NCBI GenBank assembly: GCA_039621445.1
Contig: CP154957.1
Coordinates: forward strand, 3,714,504-3,778,503
DNA: 64,000 bases
Reading direction: 5' to 3'
Source of the DNA: Euglena gracilis
Lineage: Eukaryota > Euglenida > Euglenophyceae > Euglenales
Below, in pieces: positions 11,894 to 24,060 of this stretch. Made by a program: the position numbers and the translations under genes. The notes below the pieces were generated by a model. The model was not told the origin of the DNA and made no database searches. It saw only the letters and a program-made list of their open reading frames with translations. Each line of letters opens with the position of its first letter. Positions within the stretch are counted from its first letter, which is position 1.

Positions 11894-11973
11894 TGTTGTT
11901 TGTTGTTGTTGTTGTTGTTGTCGTCGTCGTCGTCGTCGTCGTGGTTGTTGTTGTTGTTGTTGTTGTTGTTGTT
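11894..11973. repeat. GTT/GTC trinucleotide microsatellite
   Basis: A run of GTT, then GTC, then GTT again covers about 80 bp. It gives poly-Val or poly-Leu/Ser in translation, which is an artefact. Confidence 0.95.
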
Positions 11974-12318
11974 ATTATTCGCCTGGAAACTGGCCATCAG
12001 CCACATGGGAATGATGCAGGCGTGCCAGAGTTTGGATGGGAGCCCTGCTCCCGACCGTCAGCCCGATAGTGAGGGGGACCTGGACTGCTCTGGTGCACAT
12101 CCAGGGTGCTGTATGAAATAAAATAGCATGAAATATGCGCAAAATTACACGTATATACAGACACATGAATGATATACATGTTTACAACAAATGCATGTGT
12201 GCACGTCAAAGCAAATCTTCCATAGATAAGAATTCTCAATGTCTCACACCGTGTGTGTGCCAAATTTCAAGCCAATGTTGGAGATCGGTGTATGTTTCCT
12301 TGGCTTGTATGTTTTTAT

Positions 12319-12836
12319 GGCAGCAAGATTCTACTTGGCCCGCGGGCCAAGTAGAATCTCCAGGGGGGGGGGTCCGAGTAGCATCCCCCGCGTCCGGTGT
12401 TCCCCCCGTTTCGGTCCCGCGGGGCCCCGGAACGCGGGCGGATCCGGGCAAAAACGGTCGGACCGCGGATGTTTCCCACTTACTTATAGGAATGGGATGG
12501 GGTTAGGGTGGGGATCGGCACGCCGAGAATCGGCACTTTTCGCGACCGACTTCGGCCGGAGGTTCGGGTCCCATTTCCGGAAGATTTTCGAATCGCCTGT
12601 TTTCCCCCAAAATGCCCAAAATCGACCCAAATCCCCCCGGAATTCGTCCGCCGTGGGGCCGAACTCCCCCCCGAACTCCCAAAGGGGAGCACCCGACGGG
12701 AATCCGGTCGCGCACCTAACCCTATCCCAAAAAATAACCCCGAATTTCCCCGAAGGTCGGACGCGGGGGATGCTACTTGGACCCCCCCCCCTTGGAGATT
12801 CCACTTGGCCCGCGGACCAAGTAGAATCTTGCTGCC
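12319..12836. mobile_element. GGCAGC-ended MITE, copy 1, with perfect 8-bp TSD
   Basis: The ends GGCAGCAAGATTCTACTTGG (left) and its inverse (right) begin a near-perfect inverted repeat of about 75 bp that includes a second small palindrome, CTTGGCCCGCGGGCCAAG. The flanks are GTTTTTAT at 12311-12318 and again at 12837-12844. The central part carries TTAGGGT on the left and CGCGCACCTAACCCTA on the right. No ORF spans it. The 8-bp TSD is compatible with hAT, P or Merlin; the GGCAGC end is not a classic hAT end. Confidence 0.9.
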
Positions 12837-12957
12837 GTTTTTATGTATGTGTGTATGAACCCCCGCCCGAGGTCAGCATTCCTCACCTTATGTGTGTATG
12901 AACCCCCGCCCGAGGTCAGCATTCCTCACCTTTGGTTTTGCTCTTTCTTTGCACCAC

Positions 12958-13565
12958 CCACCCACCCACCCACCCACCCACCCACCCCACCCACACACAC
13001 CCACAACAACCCCCCACCCACCCACCCACCCCCCCACCCATACACACCCACCCACCCACTCACCCACACACCCACCCACCCACCCCTCCCCCCACACCCC
13101 CACCCACCCACCCACCCACCTCCACGCTCGCCCCACACACACACACCACACACCACACACCACACACACACAGACACACCACACCCACCCACACACACAC
13201 ACAACATCACACCACACACCCACCCACCCACACCCACCCCACCCACCACCCACACCACACCCACCCACCCACCAAACACCCACCCCCCCCCACCCACCCC
13301 ACCCCACCACCACCCACCCACCCACCCACCCACCCCACCCACCCCCCCCCCACCCCCCCACACCACCCCACCCCACCCACCCCCACCAACCCACCCACAC
13401 CCCCCACACACACACACCCACACCACACACACACACCCACCGCACACACACACACCACCCACCCACCCACCACACCCACACCACACACCCCCACACACCC
13501 ACCACACACCACACCCACCCACCCACCCACCCACCCACCACCACCCACCCACACCCACCTCTCTA

Positions 13566-13610
<45 letters not shown>

Positions 13611-14011
13611 CCCAAACAACACACACACACACCACCCACCCACCCCCCCACCCACCACCCCCCACCACCACCCACCCACCCCACCCACCCACCCACCCCA
13701 CCCACCCACCCACCCACCACCCACCCACCCACCACCCACCCACCCACCCACCCACCCACCCACCCACCCACCCACCCACCCACCACCCACCACCCACCCA
13801 CCACCCACCCACCCACCCACCCACCCACCCACCCCCCACCCACCCACCCACCCACCCCACCCACCCACCCACCCACCCACCCACCCACCCACCCACCACC
13901 CACCCACCCACCCACCCCCCCACCCACCCACCCACCCACCCACCCACCCACCCACCCACCCACCCACCCACCCACCCACCCACCCACCCACCCACCCACC
14001 CACCCACCCAC

Positions 14012-14053
<42 letters not shown>

Positions 14054-14164
14054 CAGCGCACACACACACACACACACACACATGCAGCACACATACACAC
14101 ACATACACACACATACACGCGCACACACCCACAACACCCACCCACCCACACGCACACCCACCCA
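12958..14164. repeat. 1.2-kb CCCA/CA microsatellite
   Basis: The tract is almost purely C and A on this strand: CCCA tetranucleotides mixed with CA dinucleotides, with the longest uniform CCCA stretch at about 13920-14010. It is open in several frames on both strands (up to 550 codons), which is a composition effect. It ends about 20 bp before the exon at 14182 and may act as the pyrimidine-rich tract of that acceptor. Confidence 0.97.
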
Positions 14165-14181
14165 CCCAGACGCACATGCAG

Positions 14182-14328
14182 CGCCCTGCCACCCGGCCGG
14201 TGGGATGCAGCCTCGGCGGCGCCTACCGCCAGCTCAAGGTGTTGTGGGGGCCTGGCCCCGCCTCCGCCCGAATGTCCCGCGCCGAGATGCTGTTCCGGCT
14301 GCAGTGCCTCTTCCTGCGGGCCCTCTGA
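14182..14328 (+). CDS. terminal exon A, unrecognised (SRAEMLFRLQCLFLRAL)
   Basis: Nearly all codons end in G or C. The frame reads RPATRPVGCSLGGAYRQLKV, then LWGPGPASARMSRAEMLFRL, then QCLFLRAL and TGA (14326-14328). The acceptor is ATGCAG at 14180-14181 (phase 0) or GATGCAG at 14209-14210. No GT donor occurs before the stop, so this is a last exon. Its last 17 residues match the terminal exon at 30.3 kb, with an eight-residue deletion. I do not recognise the family. Confidence 0.6.
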   Translation, partial: RPATRPVGCSLGGAYRQLKVLWGPGPASARMSRAEMLFRLQCLFLRAL

Positions 14329-16189
14329 TCCTCTAACGCCAGCATACGTCACCCGTGGCATGGCGGTCACGTGTGACATGCATGACGTGTGGTCGCAGCG
14401 TGACAGAGTGGACCCCCGTTCTTGCTTCCCTGCTCCGCCCCAACCAGACGCGGGTCTGGGCAACACGCAGTGTCGCAATGCGCTGTCCCCCCTCAAGCTC
14501 CCAGCCCACTCCACTATCGGATTGGCACGGCAAGGTTCCGTGTGGCAGCCACCCATTGTGCCAACCGTCTCTTCCCTCGATTAATTCAGGTGTCGGATGC
14601 TGTCGGGGATTTTTAACACACCACTAGTGTCAGGCTTGGTGGAATCAGTTTTCCCCATAAAACAGTAGAGATATCCCCCCCTTAAATTTCCCTCCCAAAC
14701 AGTGACCCTCCTCCTGAGTGAAGACACCCGCATCCTCAGCCATGTTCTTCTCTGTGGTTGGTCCTTGAAGGCACTCTGCTTGCAGATTACATGAAAGTGT
14801 CTCCACTTGGTCCCAAGGTTTCGCGACCAGAATTTCAGGAAAACTTCATTCATGAAAGTGCAACAGTGCAGAATCCACTTTGATCTTGAATGCTCAAAGC
14901 GAGTTTCACTTTGCCACAACTCACCTCCTGCAGAAGTTTTCTGTCCCACAGCGCGCTTTCTTCGGGGATGTTGTTTCGGCCCACCGGGGAGTGCAAGGTT
15001 GGACATAAGGGTGCGACTGGGGTTGAGGTTGGAGCACCAGCTACGAAGAAGTCCAGGATGGTTGGGGTCCCAGACGAGCCTTTTTTCCCTCCGGAGCTTT
15101 GCACAATTTTCTTTATCATTTTCGATGGAATTTTTTCCCCCAAAAGAACAGAAATCGAATTTTTGGTCAATTGTGGGCTGCAATTTTTTTTTTTGAGCTG
15201 GCCGTTTGGGCCAAAAATCGTCCACTTTGGCCATACCACCACTGGGAGTCCACCCTCTTGACCATTGGGGGGGGGGTCCGGACCACCCACCTGCTCTTGA
15301 TTTGAGCCCTGGGGGTTGCATTTAAAGATCCAACAAGAACTTCAGGATTTGTTGCAGCAAGCCACTTGATCTCAGCGTTCTGTTGGAAGCATCGGCATCA
15401 AGTCAAGGATGTTTTTGCTGTGTCGCTCCTTGGCATTTGTTCAGGAGGTGCATGGGCATTGGCAATTGTGGGACTGTAGTTTCGCGGCCCAGGAGTGGGC
15501 AGACACTTATGGGTTGGCTTCCGGCCAGTACGAAGAGGTGGATGGGTGGGTGTGGACCCCCCTCCTCGGGTCCCAAAAAATGAACCTCTCACCCCCTCCT
15601 CACTGGACAGTTGCTGCCAGCCTGATTGACTGACAGTTGCTGCTATCCTGACTCTTTTTCGGAGTTGGTTTTTGGAAGATTGGAAATGATGCCCACCGGG
15701 TTCTGTTCAAATTTGTACCCTTCTTTGCGCAACGCATGGAAGACCATGCCGTGCCAACCCCGTTGCTCAATAGGGCTGCCTGTCCCAATACCAGTCCGAC
15801 GTGAGTGCAGGTGATGGCCACCCAATATGCCCTCCCCCCTCTGCTGGACCACACGTGGTGGGTCCGGCGGCGGTGGTTGTGGCGATGGCTGTGGCAGTTT
15901 CTGTGCGAAACGGCCCCCCTTGGACTGCATGCAGGGTTTCTGGTTTTGGGTGGGACACTCGGAGGCAGAAAGTGCAGGCAGTTTTTTGAATTTTTTTTGA
16001 ATTTTGATTTTCGACTTTTATTTTTCAGCCTTTTTAATAAATTTTTTTTTGCTGGGAAAAAATTGACAGTTCAGGTCCGAAATCTGTTGCTTCGTTCCTT
16101 CGTTGTGTTTCTGCAGGTTGTGGTGCTCTTTTTTTTAAAAAAAATGCTGGATGATGTCCAGACAGCGGCAGGGGCGGGGAAAAATGCGT

Positions 16190-16625
16190 TTCGCATTTTT
16201 TCGCATTTTTGCGCATTTTTTTGCGCATTTTTTCAAATTTTCCAAAAATGCGCATTTTTGCGCATTTTTTCGCATTTTTTGCGCATTTTTTTCGTTTTTT
16301 TTCAGCACATTTTTTTTTGCTTTTTGGCACATTTTTTTCGTGATTTTCCAAAATTTTCGCATTTTTTGACCATTTTTGCAATTTTTTTTGCAAAAATTTG
16401 AAATTTTTGATTTTTTTTGAAACGTACATTTTCCTCATTATTGTACATAATTTCTTCAAATTTGGCGCCATTTTTGCATGTTTTTGGGTAATTTTTGCAT
16501 TTTCGTGATTTTTGTGCATTTTTTCTTGGATTTTGCACATTTTTGCGCATTTTTCCCAAAAATGCGCATTTTTTGCGCATTTTTTTGCGCATTTTCGCGC
16601 ATTTTTGCGCATTTTTGCGCATTTT
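16190..16625. repeat. GCGCATTTTT minisatellite
   Basis: Units of 10-12 bp, TGCGCATTTTT with variable T length, are dense at 16190-16290 and 16555-16625, with degenerate units between. The block is bordered by CAGGGGCGGGGAAAAATGCG on the left and by CGCATTTCCCCCC...CTG on the right. This resembles an inverted end pair, but I see no target duplication. Similar words occur at 52785-52860. Confidence 0.8.
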
Positions 16626-19600
16626 TTCCGAGGCCGGGCGAGCGCATTTCCCCCCCCCCCTGCAGCAGCTCACAGATTATAATTGGGAGAAAAAATGAAG
16701 CAGAAGGATGGTGTGGTGATGTAGCGATGTTGTGTCCATGCAAATAAATGAGAATCCATAACTTTTTTTTATATTAATTAATAATTTTGGGTGGCAACAA
16801 CAATTTTGCTCTATGACATCGTACGTCCTGAACTGCTCATTCATGATCCCGTTCCTCATTCTCCAGATTTTCGTCATTTTTTTATGTTTGGCAAGTCTCC
16901 TAAGACGCGAACTCCCAAAGTCTTTGGCCCCTGAATGAGGGGGATGTGTGCTTTACCAGTTCCGGCAATTTTTTTCAGCGGAAGTGTCCATCTGCCAATC
17001 CACCTGTGGTCTTTCTCATGAATAAAAACTTGACCCAGGCAATGCACCGCACAAATTGACGCATATTCACTCGCAAAAGCGGGAGGGGAAGTTTCTTAAT
17101 TCTGCAAAGAGTTGTGTGTTGCCCGGCCTGTTGCATCCCTTCGGAGGACCTTCCTCGCTGTTTGTTGGTAAATGGGCGTTCATGGGAGGCTTGCAGGGGA
17201 GGAGGAATGATGGAAAATCAGCCCCACCCATACCATTTCTTTCGGGAGCCAAGTAGAATCGAACTACCTGGGGGGCCAACGAACCAGAGAGGCACTCCCG
17301 GGGGGGGTCCCCCCCCTTGTCCAAGACATGCCAATGCTCTGGTAATGTGGCGTTGACGGCATAGTGTGTCGACAGAACGGTACTGTTAATGCATAGCAGT
17401 TTCAAAGAACCCTCTTTTAGGTAATTTTGGTGCTGTTTGGGCCAGGGCATCAAATTTGAGAGAAAAGGCATTGATGTTATGTGTCAGGTGAACAGAATGA
17501 AATATTTTTGCTGCCCCAAATTCATTTCAATTTTTTTTTGCAGAGCTTTTCTGGAAAAAAGGTGGTGTGGCATTTCTACAACGACACGGTGTGTTTATTC
17601 TGCGCAAAAAGGACGGAGTTTGTTGGACACTGGAACTATGGATCCCAATGAAAAAAAAACGTGTGTCCCTTCGTTTAAGCAACACCCCCTTGGAAAATAC
17701 TAGGGGAAGAACGATGCCCAACTGGAGAGGAACTTAGTCCATCGGTGACGGGTGACCGGTAACGGCCGACAGGCAGACTTCTTTGTAAGACCCCCAGGAG
17801 GAGGAGGGTCCCCACAAGAGGACCCAGCCATCCAGAAGCCTTTTTCCGACCGGAAACCCTTCCATCGATGAAGTTCTTGCCGCAAGATCTTTTGCCTTAA
17901 GGTGCAAGAAATGTAAAAATGGATTGAAATTGCATGAATGAAATCTCAACTCAAATCTCTGGGAAAAATTTGGGTTGAACTTGAATCAAGTTTGGGGTTT
18001 TTTTTTAACTTTTTGCCTGTTTTTTTTTTTGCATTTGCTGATTCTTTTGAACAAGGCTTTTTCCTAACCCAAGACCCCCTGGGGGGGGGTCCAGGGCCGA
18101 GTCCCTTAAGGGGGGTCTGCACCAGGGGATCTGAATGCAGGTTCCAGCCCGAAAATTTTTGGTAAATGGCCTGGTTTTCGGTGGCTGTGGCACTTATTTT
18201 TAAGATGCCTTTAAACACCCAAAAACTAATTTTTTTTGTCAAAATGCATTAAAATACCTTCAAATGCCTCCAAACTTTTTTTGAGGGAACAAAAATGATG
18301 TAACAAGACCTTAGCAAAAGCAAACAAACTCCCAGAAGAAAAATGAGATCTGGCATCCATGAACCAATTTCTATTCACCCAAAACTTGTAAACAGTGCCT
18401 TTTCGACCTTTTTTTGATTCTCAACCCTGTTTGATGCCCGCACTGCTTTTGGACTGCCCTTGGATAATACAGCTTTGAAACCAAAACAACCTTTCAAAAT
18501 ACTTGAAAATACTTTCAAAACGTTAAGAAAAATTTGAAAATACTTTTAAAAGTCAGTCCTAATTACAAACCCTCGAGCTAAGATGCAATGTGCTTGAGAA
18601 CGATAGATGTCAGCTGGGTAAACGTTTGTATATTTGGGGGAGGGGTTGGGAATTCAATGGAGACCACTTACCGATCCCTGGGAGGAGAGGAGTTCCCTTT
18701 AGGAAAAACCAATCAGTCACTCTTTGAAAACCAGTCACCCACTCCCCATCCCCCCCCCCCCCCGGGGATTTGGTCACTCTGACCACTTCGGCCGAAATAC
18801 ATCAAAATCAACGTATTTTTGGCCAATTTTTTTAAAAAAATTTCCTGGCGCCATCGGCGGGGGGGTGGGGGCTTCCCGAGCCAAAACCAGTCACCACTCC
18901 CAGGTGGGCTCAGACACACCTTCCCCAATGTTTCTCCAGCCTGTTGGGGCCAGACATCTTTTTTAAGGATGTCAATATGCCCCCCTGAAGTTCGCCCTTC
19001 ACGCTGTTGAGGTCGACATGGACCCGAAAGATGAGCCTGGGGGGTGCCATAACATTGTCTACAAGTTGTTCCTTCCCTCCTTCTCTCTGTTGGGGGAACG
19101 TCCAGGGTGGGGGGTCCCCTCTTTGTTGGAGACAAAGGTCCTCGACCCTTATCCGGGCGCTAACGCCTGAGAAGGGTGTTGTGTACTGCGATTCAGCCGC
19201 GTTGGTCCGCCAACTGGCTGGCAACGCCCGCAATCCGCACTCGTATTGTATTTGCCACTACACTACACTACATTACACTTGTGCCAGGGGTGCCTGCTCA
19301 TAGCAGGCCCCCCCCCCCCCCGGAGGGGTCGGATTGGGTCCGGTGCCTGCCAACCCAGCCAATTTTCCCTTGGAAATGGCCATTTTTGGGCGAAGGCGCG
19401 AGGGTGTGTGCTTTAGCACAACCCACCCCAAAACCCAACCTTGGGGGGTTAAAATAGCCCCCCAAAATACCACCTCCCTGCCCATAACACCACCCCCTGG
19501 GGGCAGGGTTCGATACAAGGAGGGCGTACGGGGTTTAGGTGGAGGGTGTCCCTCCCCCCCCCCCCTCCTGGACCGGAGGGGACCATCCCGGCCAAACGTG

Positions 19601-20354
19601 CCATTTTGGGCAGTGTTCTGGGCAAACCATTCTGTGAAAAAATTTTGTGGAAAATGAAAAAAAACCGGCGCGAAGCACCGGAAGAAAAATTTGACCTTTT
19701 GGGGGGTCCTGGGTAACCCCCGGGGTCGGTTCCTACCCCCCTTGGCAGTTGGGGGCGGGTTTTGGGGGGCCGAAAATCGGTCACCTGGACCGCGCCACTG
19801 TTTAGGTGGGGGGGGGTCCGGACCCTCCTCCTGGACCGGAGAGGGGGGTCCACCCCCCACCTGCCCTTATATCGAAGCCTGCCTGGGGGGTGCAAACTTC
19901 CTTAAAAGAAGCCCGGTGCATGCAAACCCCCCAAATAACCTGGCGAGGTCTTTGCCCCTGGCACTGCCCGAACAACCTGGGGGGCAAGGCAAAAAAGGTC
20001 ATTCCAGTAGCTTGGCACCCTGTCTCAAGGCAAAAACCCTCATCAGAACTGAACGCAGTACCCAAAAAACCTGCGGGGGGGGGGAGGTTAAAAAGATAGT
20101 TCCAGTAACCGATGGGGGTTTTGCACACATATTATTACCATTCCCAATATGTGTAACTTCTTATTTATTATGGATCGATGCATGCACGCATGGACGCATG
20201 AAAATGTGTGTATATGGATACACAAATTTCAGAGCATATATGTGCGCACGCATGTATTGACCCCCCCGAACTGTCGTCCATGAAAAAAAAACATACAAAA
20301 AGGTACTACTGTCATTGGTTCAATACAATCTCACAGTGTTGCCAAAAATCAAAT

Positions 20355-20992
20355 CCCCCCCCTATGTCCAACGACCCCCCTATGTCCAACGACCACCCCC
20401 CCGGTCAGAGGACACCTTTTCGGAGGTTTGATGTTTTTTTTTTGCAGGTGTGCGAAAACCGGAGGTTTGCCAGCCCTGAAAGGCTTTTCTTCTGCCCTTG
20501 TCCTCTACCCCGCAGCCCATCGTCCATAAAAATGTTCCCTCCGGGGAGTTTTGTGCATTGTGAGCGCTCCACTGGGGAGATAGTGCCTGCGGTTGTTGAA
20601 GGAGCTTCACCACACTCCCAACATTCCACCGTGACATTTTCGGGTGTTTGCCAGGTTGTATGATGGAGTGAAGATGGTTTGCATTTTCCTTGCATGTTCT
20701 CTTGATGTGATCTCCGCAACAAAATTGTCCAAGGATGCCAGTTTTGGGTGCTATTTGAGTAAATATTTGTTGACAGGGCTGGAAATGGGGGCGCGAAGCG
20801 CCGGAAGGAAAATTTTGACCTGTTTGGGGGGGTTTCGGCAAACTTTTTTTCCCCGAACCTGTGTCCAACGACCACCCCCCTGGTCAGAGGACACCTTTTT
20901 GGTCACTACCCTATGTCCAACGACCCCCCCCCCCCCCCCCCGGTCAGAGGACAGAGGTTACCGGTCGTTGGACATAGGGGGGGGGGCGGGGT
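20355..20992. repeat. element with CCTATGTCCAACGACC inverted ends
   Basis: The left end has two direct copies of CCCCTATGTCCAACGACC. The right end has direct copies (about 20865 and 20911) and one inverted copy (GGTCGTTGGACATAGGGG, about 20965-20982). GGTCAGAGGACA follows three of the direct copies. This looks like a small transposon with repeated subterminal motifs; no TSD is visible at the C/G-run borders. Confidence 0.6.
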
Positions 20993-21186
20993 AATAAAAA
21001 TACAGCAAAAGGTCAGAATCATCATTTGAGGTGCATTAAATATTAATTAGTTGATAATCTTTGCATAAATATGAATACAAAGATAATTACCATGGTAATT
21101 ATACAACATAAAAATGATTATTATAAAAGTTGTTGATTTTTGTGGAAAGGCTCAAATTGCTTTGGCCCAATTGCCATGGGAAAGCA

Positions 21187-21272
21187 CTAATACAAATACT
21201 AATACAAATATGAATACAAATACGAATACAAATACAAATACGAGTACAAATACTAATACTAATACTAATACC
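21187..21272. repeat. AATACA hexanucleotide microsatellite
   Basis: About 14 imperfect AATACA/AATACT units lie in tandem. In translation they give poly-Asn-Thr. Confidence 0.95.
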
Positions 21273-22081
21273 AATGCAGGAGAAAACTGCCCCTGGTGCA
21301 TATTATTCAGGTTTTGTTTGTGTTCTTGCATTGGGTTTTGCTACATTTCAATTTCCAAGGTTGGCCGGTGAACGCGTGGGCTGTTTCCTGTATGGTAGAG
21401 AACCCTCCCGCCCTGCCTAGCAGGGCAGCTTTCTATACTATGCTCCTATCCTCCGCCCATGTGACCTTCGCTGAGCCGTTGTCTGCCTTGTCTGTTTGAC
21501 CGACGGGTCCATGGGGCCAAACTCAGCGAAGCACCAACCAGAATCGGTCCTGTCATTTTGCTTGCTTGCCGGTCCTATGTGGTTATGTGGTTGGGATTTA
21601 AGTTCAGCCACTGTCCGACCCCCTCTCCCCAGGGTGGGTGATTGGCAATTGGTTCTTTCAGAGATTGACTGGTTTTTGACCCAAACCCCTCCATCGGCGG
21701 GGAGGAGGTGGATCGGCAAAAAAACCAGCTAAAGTGACCCAGTGTTAACGGTGCCGGAAAAATGTATTGGCATTTTAATTGGCATTTATTATCACTTATT
21801 GGCATTTTTTTCTTCTTCATGTGTGGTCAATTTTCCTTGAATTCCAGAGTGCCCCCTCCCCCCGGGAGGTAGTTACTGACTCCTTTTCCCCAAAAAAGTG
21901 AAAGACTGGGTTTTTGAAGTGTGGAAGTGATCCCCCCTGATGGGGTCAGCAAAAAAATATGCATGCGTTTGAGTGTGTGCATTAATGTACCTTTTTGATC
22001 ACCAAATGTTCATCTATCTCATGCGTGCACCAGGTTTACTGTTGATGTGCCATCAAACGTCTTGGCCGATGAGCTGGGGGG

Positions 22082-22400
22082 AGCAGGGGTTGGGTGTCTG
22101 GGCTGGCAGGGTGGGGAAGGTGCCTGCCCGTAGCAGACATGCTTTGGGAGCATGTCTAGCGCTTTTTTTTTTTTTTTGTTTTTCACTACCCCAGGCTTCT
22201 TTTCTACTCGGAAGACCAGGGGGGAGCCAGTCCCCTCCTGGAGGGCATGGGTTTCGGCACAAAGGGCCAGAAAGTCTTTGGAAAATGTAGGAGGTCACCG
22301 ACGGGGGGGGGGGGGGGGGTTGGGTTTCTGGGCTGGCAGGGTGGGGAAGGTGCCTGCCCGTAGCAGACATGCTTTGGGAGCATGTCTAGCGCTTTTTTTT
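22082..22400. repeat. direct duplication of an 85-bp hairpin-containing unit
   Basis: The unit starts GGTTGGGTKTCTGGGCTGGC and ends GCATGTCTAGCGCTTTTTTT. It occurs at about 22088-22173 and again at 22318-22400. Each copy has the hairpin AGACATGCTTTGGGAGCATGTCT, with arms of eight bases. The spacer contains a G17 run. Confidence 0.85.
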
Positions 22401-23078
22401 AATATAAAGCATCACCCACCCCACACAAATGGGGTGGGTGTGTTACGAGATATAAATGCAAAAATCAATACGTGGCTGAGTCTGTCAGGACCCAACTTTG
22501 TAGCCCCCCCCAGGCAAATTAAAAAGGAGCCTGATTTGGAAACCACTGACTAATTAAATAGATAAAATAACATTAAATAAATAAATCCAAGCAGTACTGA
22601 GCGTCCATATGATGAGTTCCGAAATTATGGCAACATGGCATTTTGAGTTCGCCAACTTCAGACGTCCAAATTCGAATGCCGGGGTCGCGTTATTTGGGGT
22701 GTTTGCCATTGCTTTGCCACAGAAATTGCTGGCAGCAGATCTGACTCCACCCCACCGCACAAAGCGTACCGTCCCCAGGGCGGTCCACAAGGGACGGTAT
22801 TGGTTTCTTCCTTGTTAAGGACTGCCCTTAGGCCCTTCGGCCAAGGGGACGGCCAAAGGTCGATCTGGGGGTCAAACGGGGTCGAAAATTGAAAGTCGAG
22901 AAACGCTTTTTTTTGACGTTTGGGGTGGTTTGGCAATGGTGTGAGGATGCCAGAAAGCACTCCCCCCCCTGAAGCCAAAATACGGCCATTTTTGACCATT
23001 TGTCTGGTGGATTTTGCATTGAATGTGCTGGGATGTGTGTTTTTCTTTTTTTCTCCTTTTTGCTTGCGGACCGTCTAG

Positions 23079-23409
23079 ATCGTCCCTTCCATCCTTGGCG
23101 CAGTTCTTGTCTTCACACATGGCCGGATCCACGCCTCTGTCAGCGGCGGTCCCCACTGTGGCGGACCCCCTGGAGAAGCCGTCCTCCCCACCCACTCCGC
23201 CGGCGATCACTGAGGCGCCCGCTGGAAGCCCCACCCGCTCCTTGGCTGTTCTTGATCTCGTCCAGAAACAAGTCTCCATCGTGCCATCCCCCCCCCCCAA
23301 ACGCTTGGCCATGCAGACCAAATCTAAACCCACAATTCAAGTCAAAACAGGCCCGGCCGGTGGCCCGGCGGCCCGGCCCGGCCCGGCCGGCTGCCGGGCC
23401 GACTTTTGA
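23079..23409 (+). CDS. candidate exon, Ser/Pro-rich, unrecognised
   Basis: A long pyrimidine tract (TTTTTCTTTTTTTCTCC...) leads to TAG at 23077-23078. The frame then reads SSLPSLAQFLSSHMAGSTPL, continues through a Pro-rich stretch (EKPSSPPTPPAITEAPAG) and LDLVQKQVSIVPSPPPKR, and ends at TGA (23407-23409) if no donor is used. Codon third positions are G/C-rich up to about 23290 and then lose the bias, so a donor near GTGCCA (23280) is possible. The product looks disordered; no domain is seen. Confidence 0.4.
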
Positions 23410-23845
23410 TCGATTTTTTGCCCCCCGGAAGGCTGAGAAACGGCCAAGTCCTGTGTGAACCTCTTTTTGGGGGCCCCGGACGGGCCCCAAAACGGTCCGG
23501 AGGGGCCAGGGGCATGTGGAGTGTATACAGGCCACCTCCCCCCCCCCCAATAACACCCCCCCCCCCCGGTGTGTTATTTGGCACCTGAACTGGGGTTCCG
23601 GGGGGGGGTGTTATTTGGGCACTGCCACCTGAACAGGTTCTTCCCGAACAATGTCCGATGTCACGTCGAGGATACCTTGTCCGGGAGTGCATCCCTGGTA
23701 TCTGGGTCTTTTGCGGAAGAATTGGAAGAAGAATTGTTTTCGGGCGAACCATCCAATGCATAAGAGGAGGAAGAAGAGGAGAACCATGGTTCACCCGTGG
23801 CTGCCTCGCAAGCCGGAAAGCGTCGCCAAAATGCGGCCAGCCCAC

Positions 23846-24060
23846 TTGTGAAATAAGAGCAATTTTGGAGTATGAAGCAATGAACCCAACGAGCAAATCG
23901 GCAATTTGTGCCAAATACCGCATTTCCAACAACAACAACACATTCACGAAGTACTGGCTTGGCAAAAAAGACGAAATTTTCGGCATTTGTGATGCGGGAA
24001 ACTTGGAAAACCGAAGAGGATTTTGGGTGCAGGCCGCAAAGCGCACTTTCTTGAGCTGGA
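23846..24060 (+). pseudogene. pogo/Tigger-like transposase HTH fragment
   Basis: The frame reads EIRAILEYEAMNPTSKSAIC, AKYRIS, then TFTKYWLGKKDEIFGICDAG. This follows the pattern of the N-terminal CENP-B/Psq-type helix-turn-helix of pogo-Tigger transposases (I-L-E-Y x(3) N-P x-S-K-S x-I x-K-Y-x-I-S ... K-x-I). A basic stretch (NRRGFWVQAAKR) follows. The frame soon runs into C-runs, and no catalytic domain is found downstream, so this is a remnant. The assignment is by pattern only. Confidence 0.5.

Larger units (their letters stand above)
14329..23078. other. gene-poor, repeat-rich stretch
   Basis: No convincing exon is found in 8.7 kb. The stretch holds the GCGCATTTTT array (16190-16625), several short G/C-run-bounded repeats and an inverted-repeat element (20355-20992). 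It also holds an AATACA microsatellite (21187-21272) and a duplicated 85-bp unit (22090-22400). A 246-codon open frame on the - strand (14581-15321) has protein-like composition but matches nothing I know. It may be a decayed transposon. Confidence 0.4.

Noticed and set aside
11982-12123. KLAISHMGMMQACQSLDGSP frame as an exon after the 10.9-kb exon
   Set aside because: Codon bias is only moderate and no acceptor gives a phase that joins either neighbour.
12843-14584. Open frames of 400-550 codons on both strands (His/Pro/Thr-rich or Gly/Val/Trp-rich)
   Set aside because: They are translations of the CCCA/CA microsatellite; only the tail at 14182-14328 has coding bias.
15805-15978. Open frame with many Trp and Leu (WWVRRRWLWRWLWQFLC) as a membrane exon
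   Set aside because: An overlapping frame is as plausible, the Trp run comes from GGTGG-type low complexity, and no donor or partner exon is found.
16190-16625. GCGCATTTTT block as another 8-bp-TSD MITE
   Set aside because: The border sequences look inverted, but the flanks (GACAGCGG and CAGCAGCT) are not a duplication.
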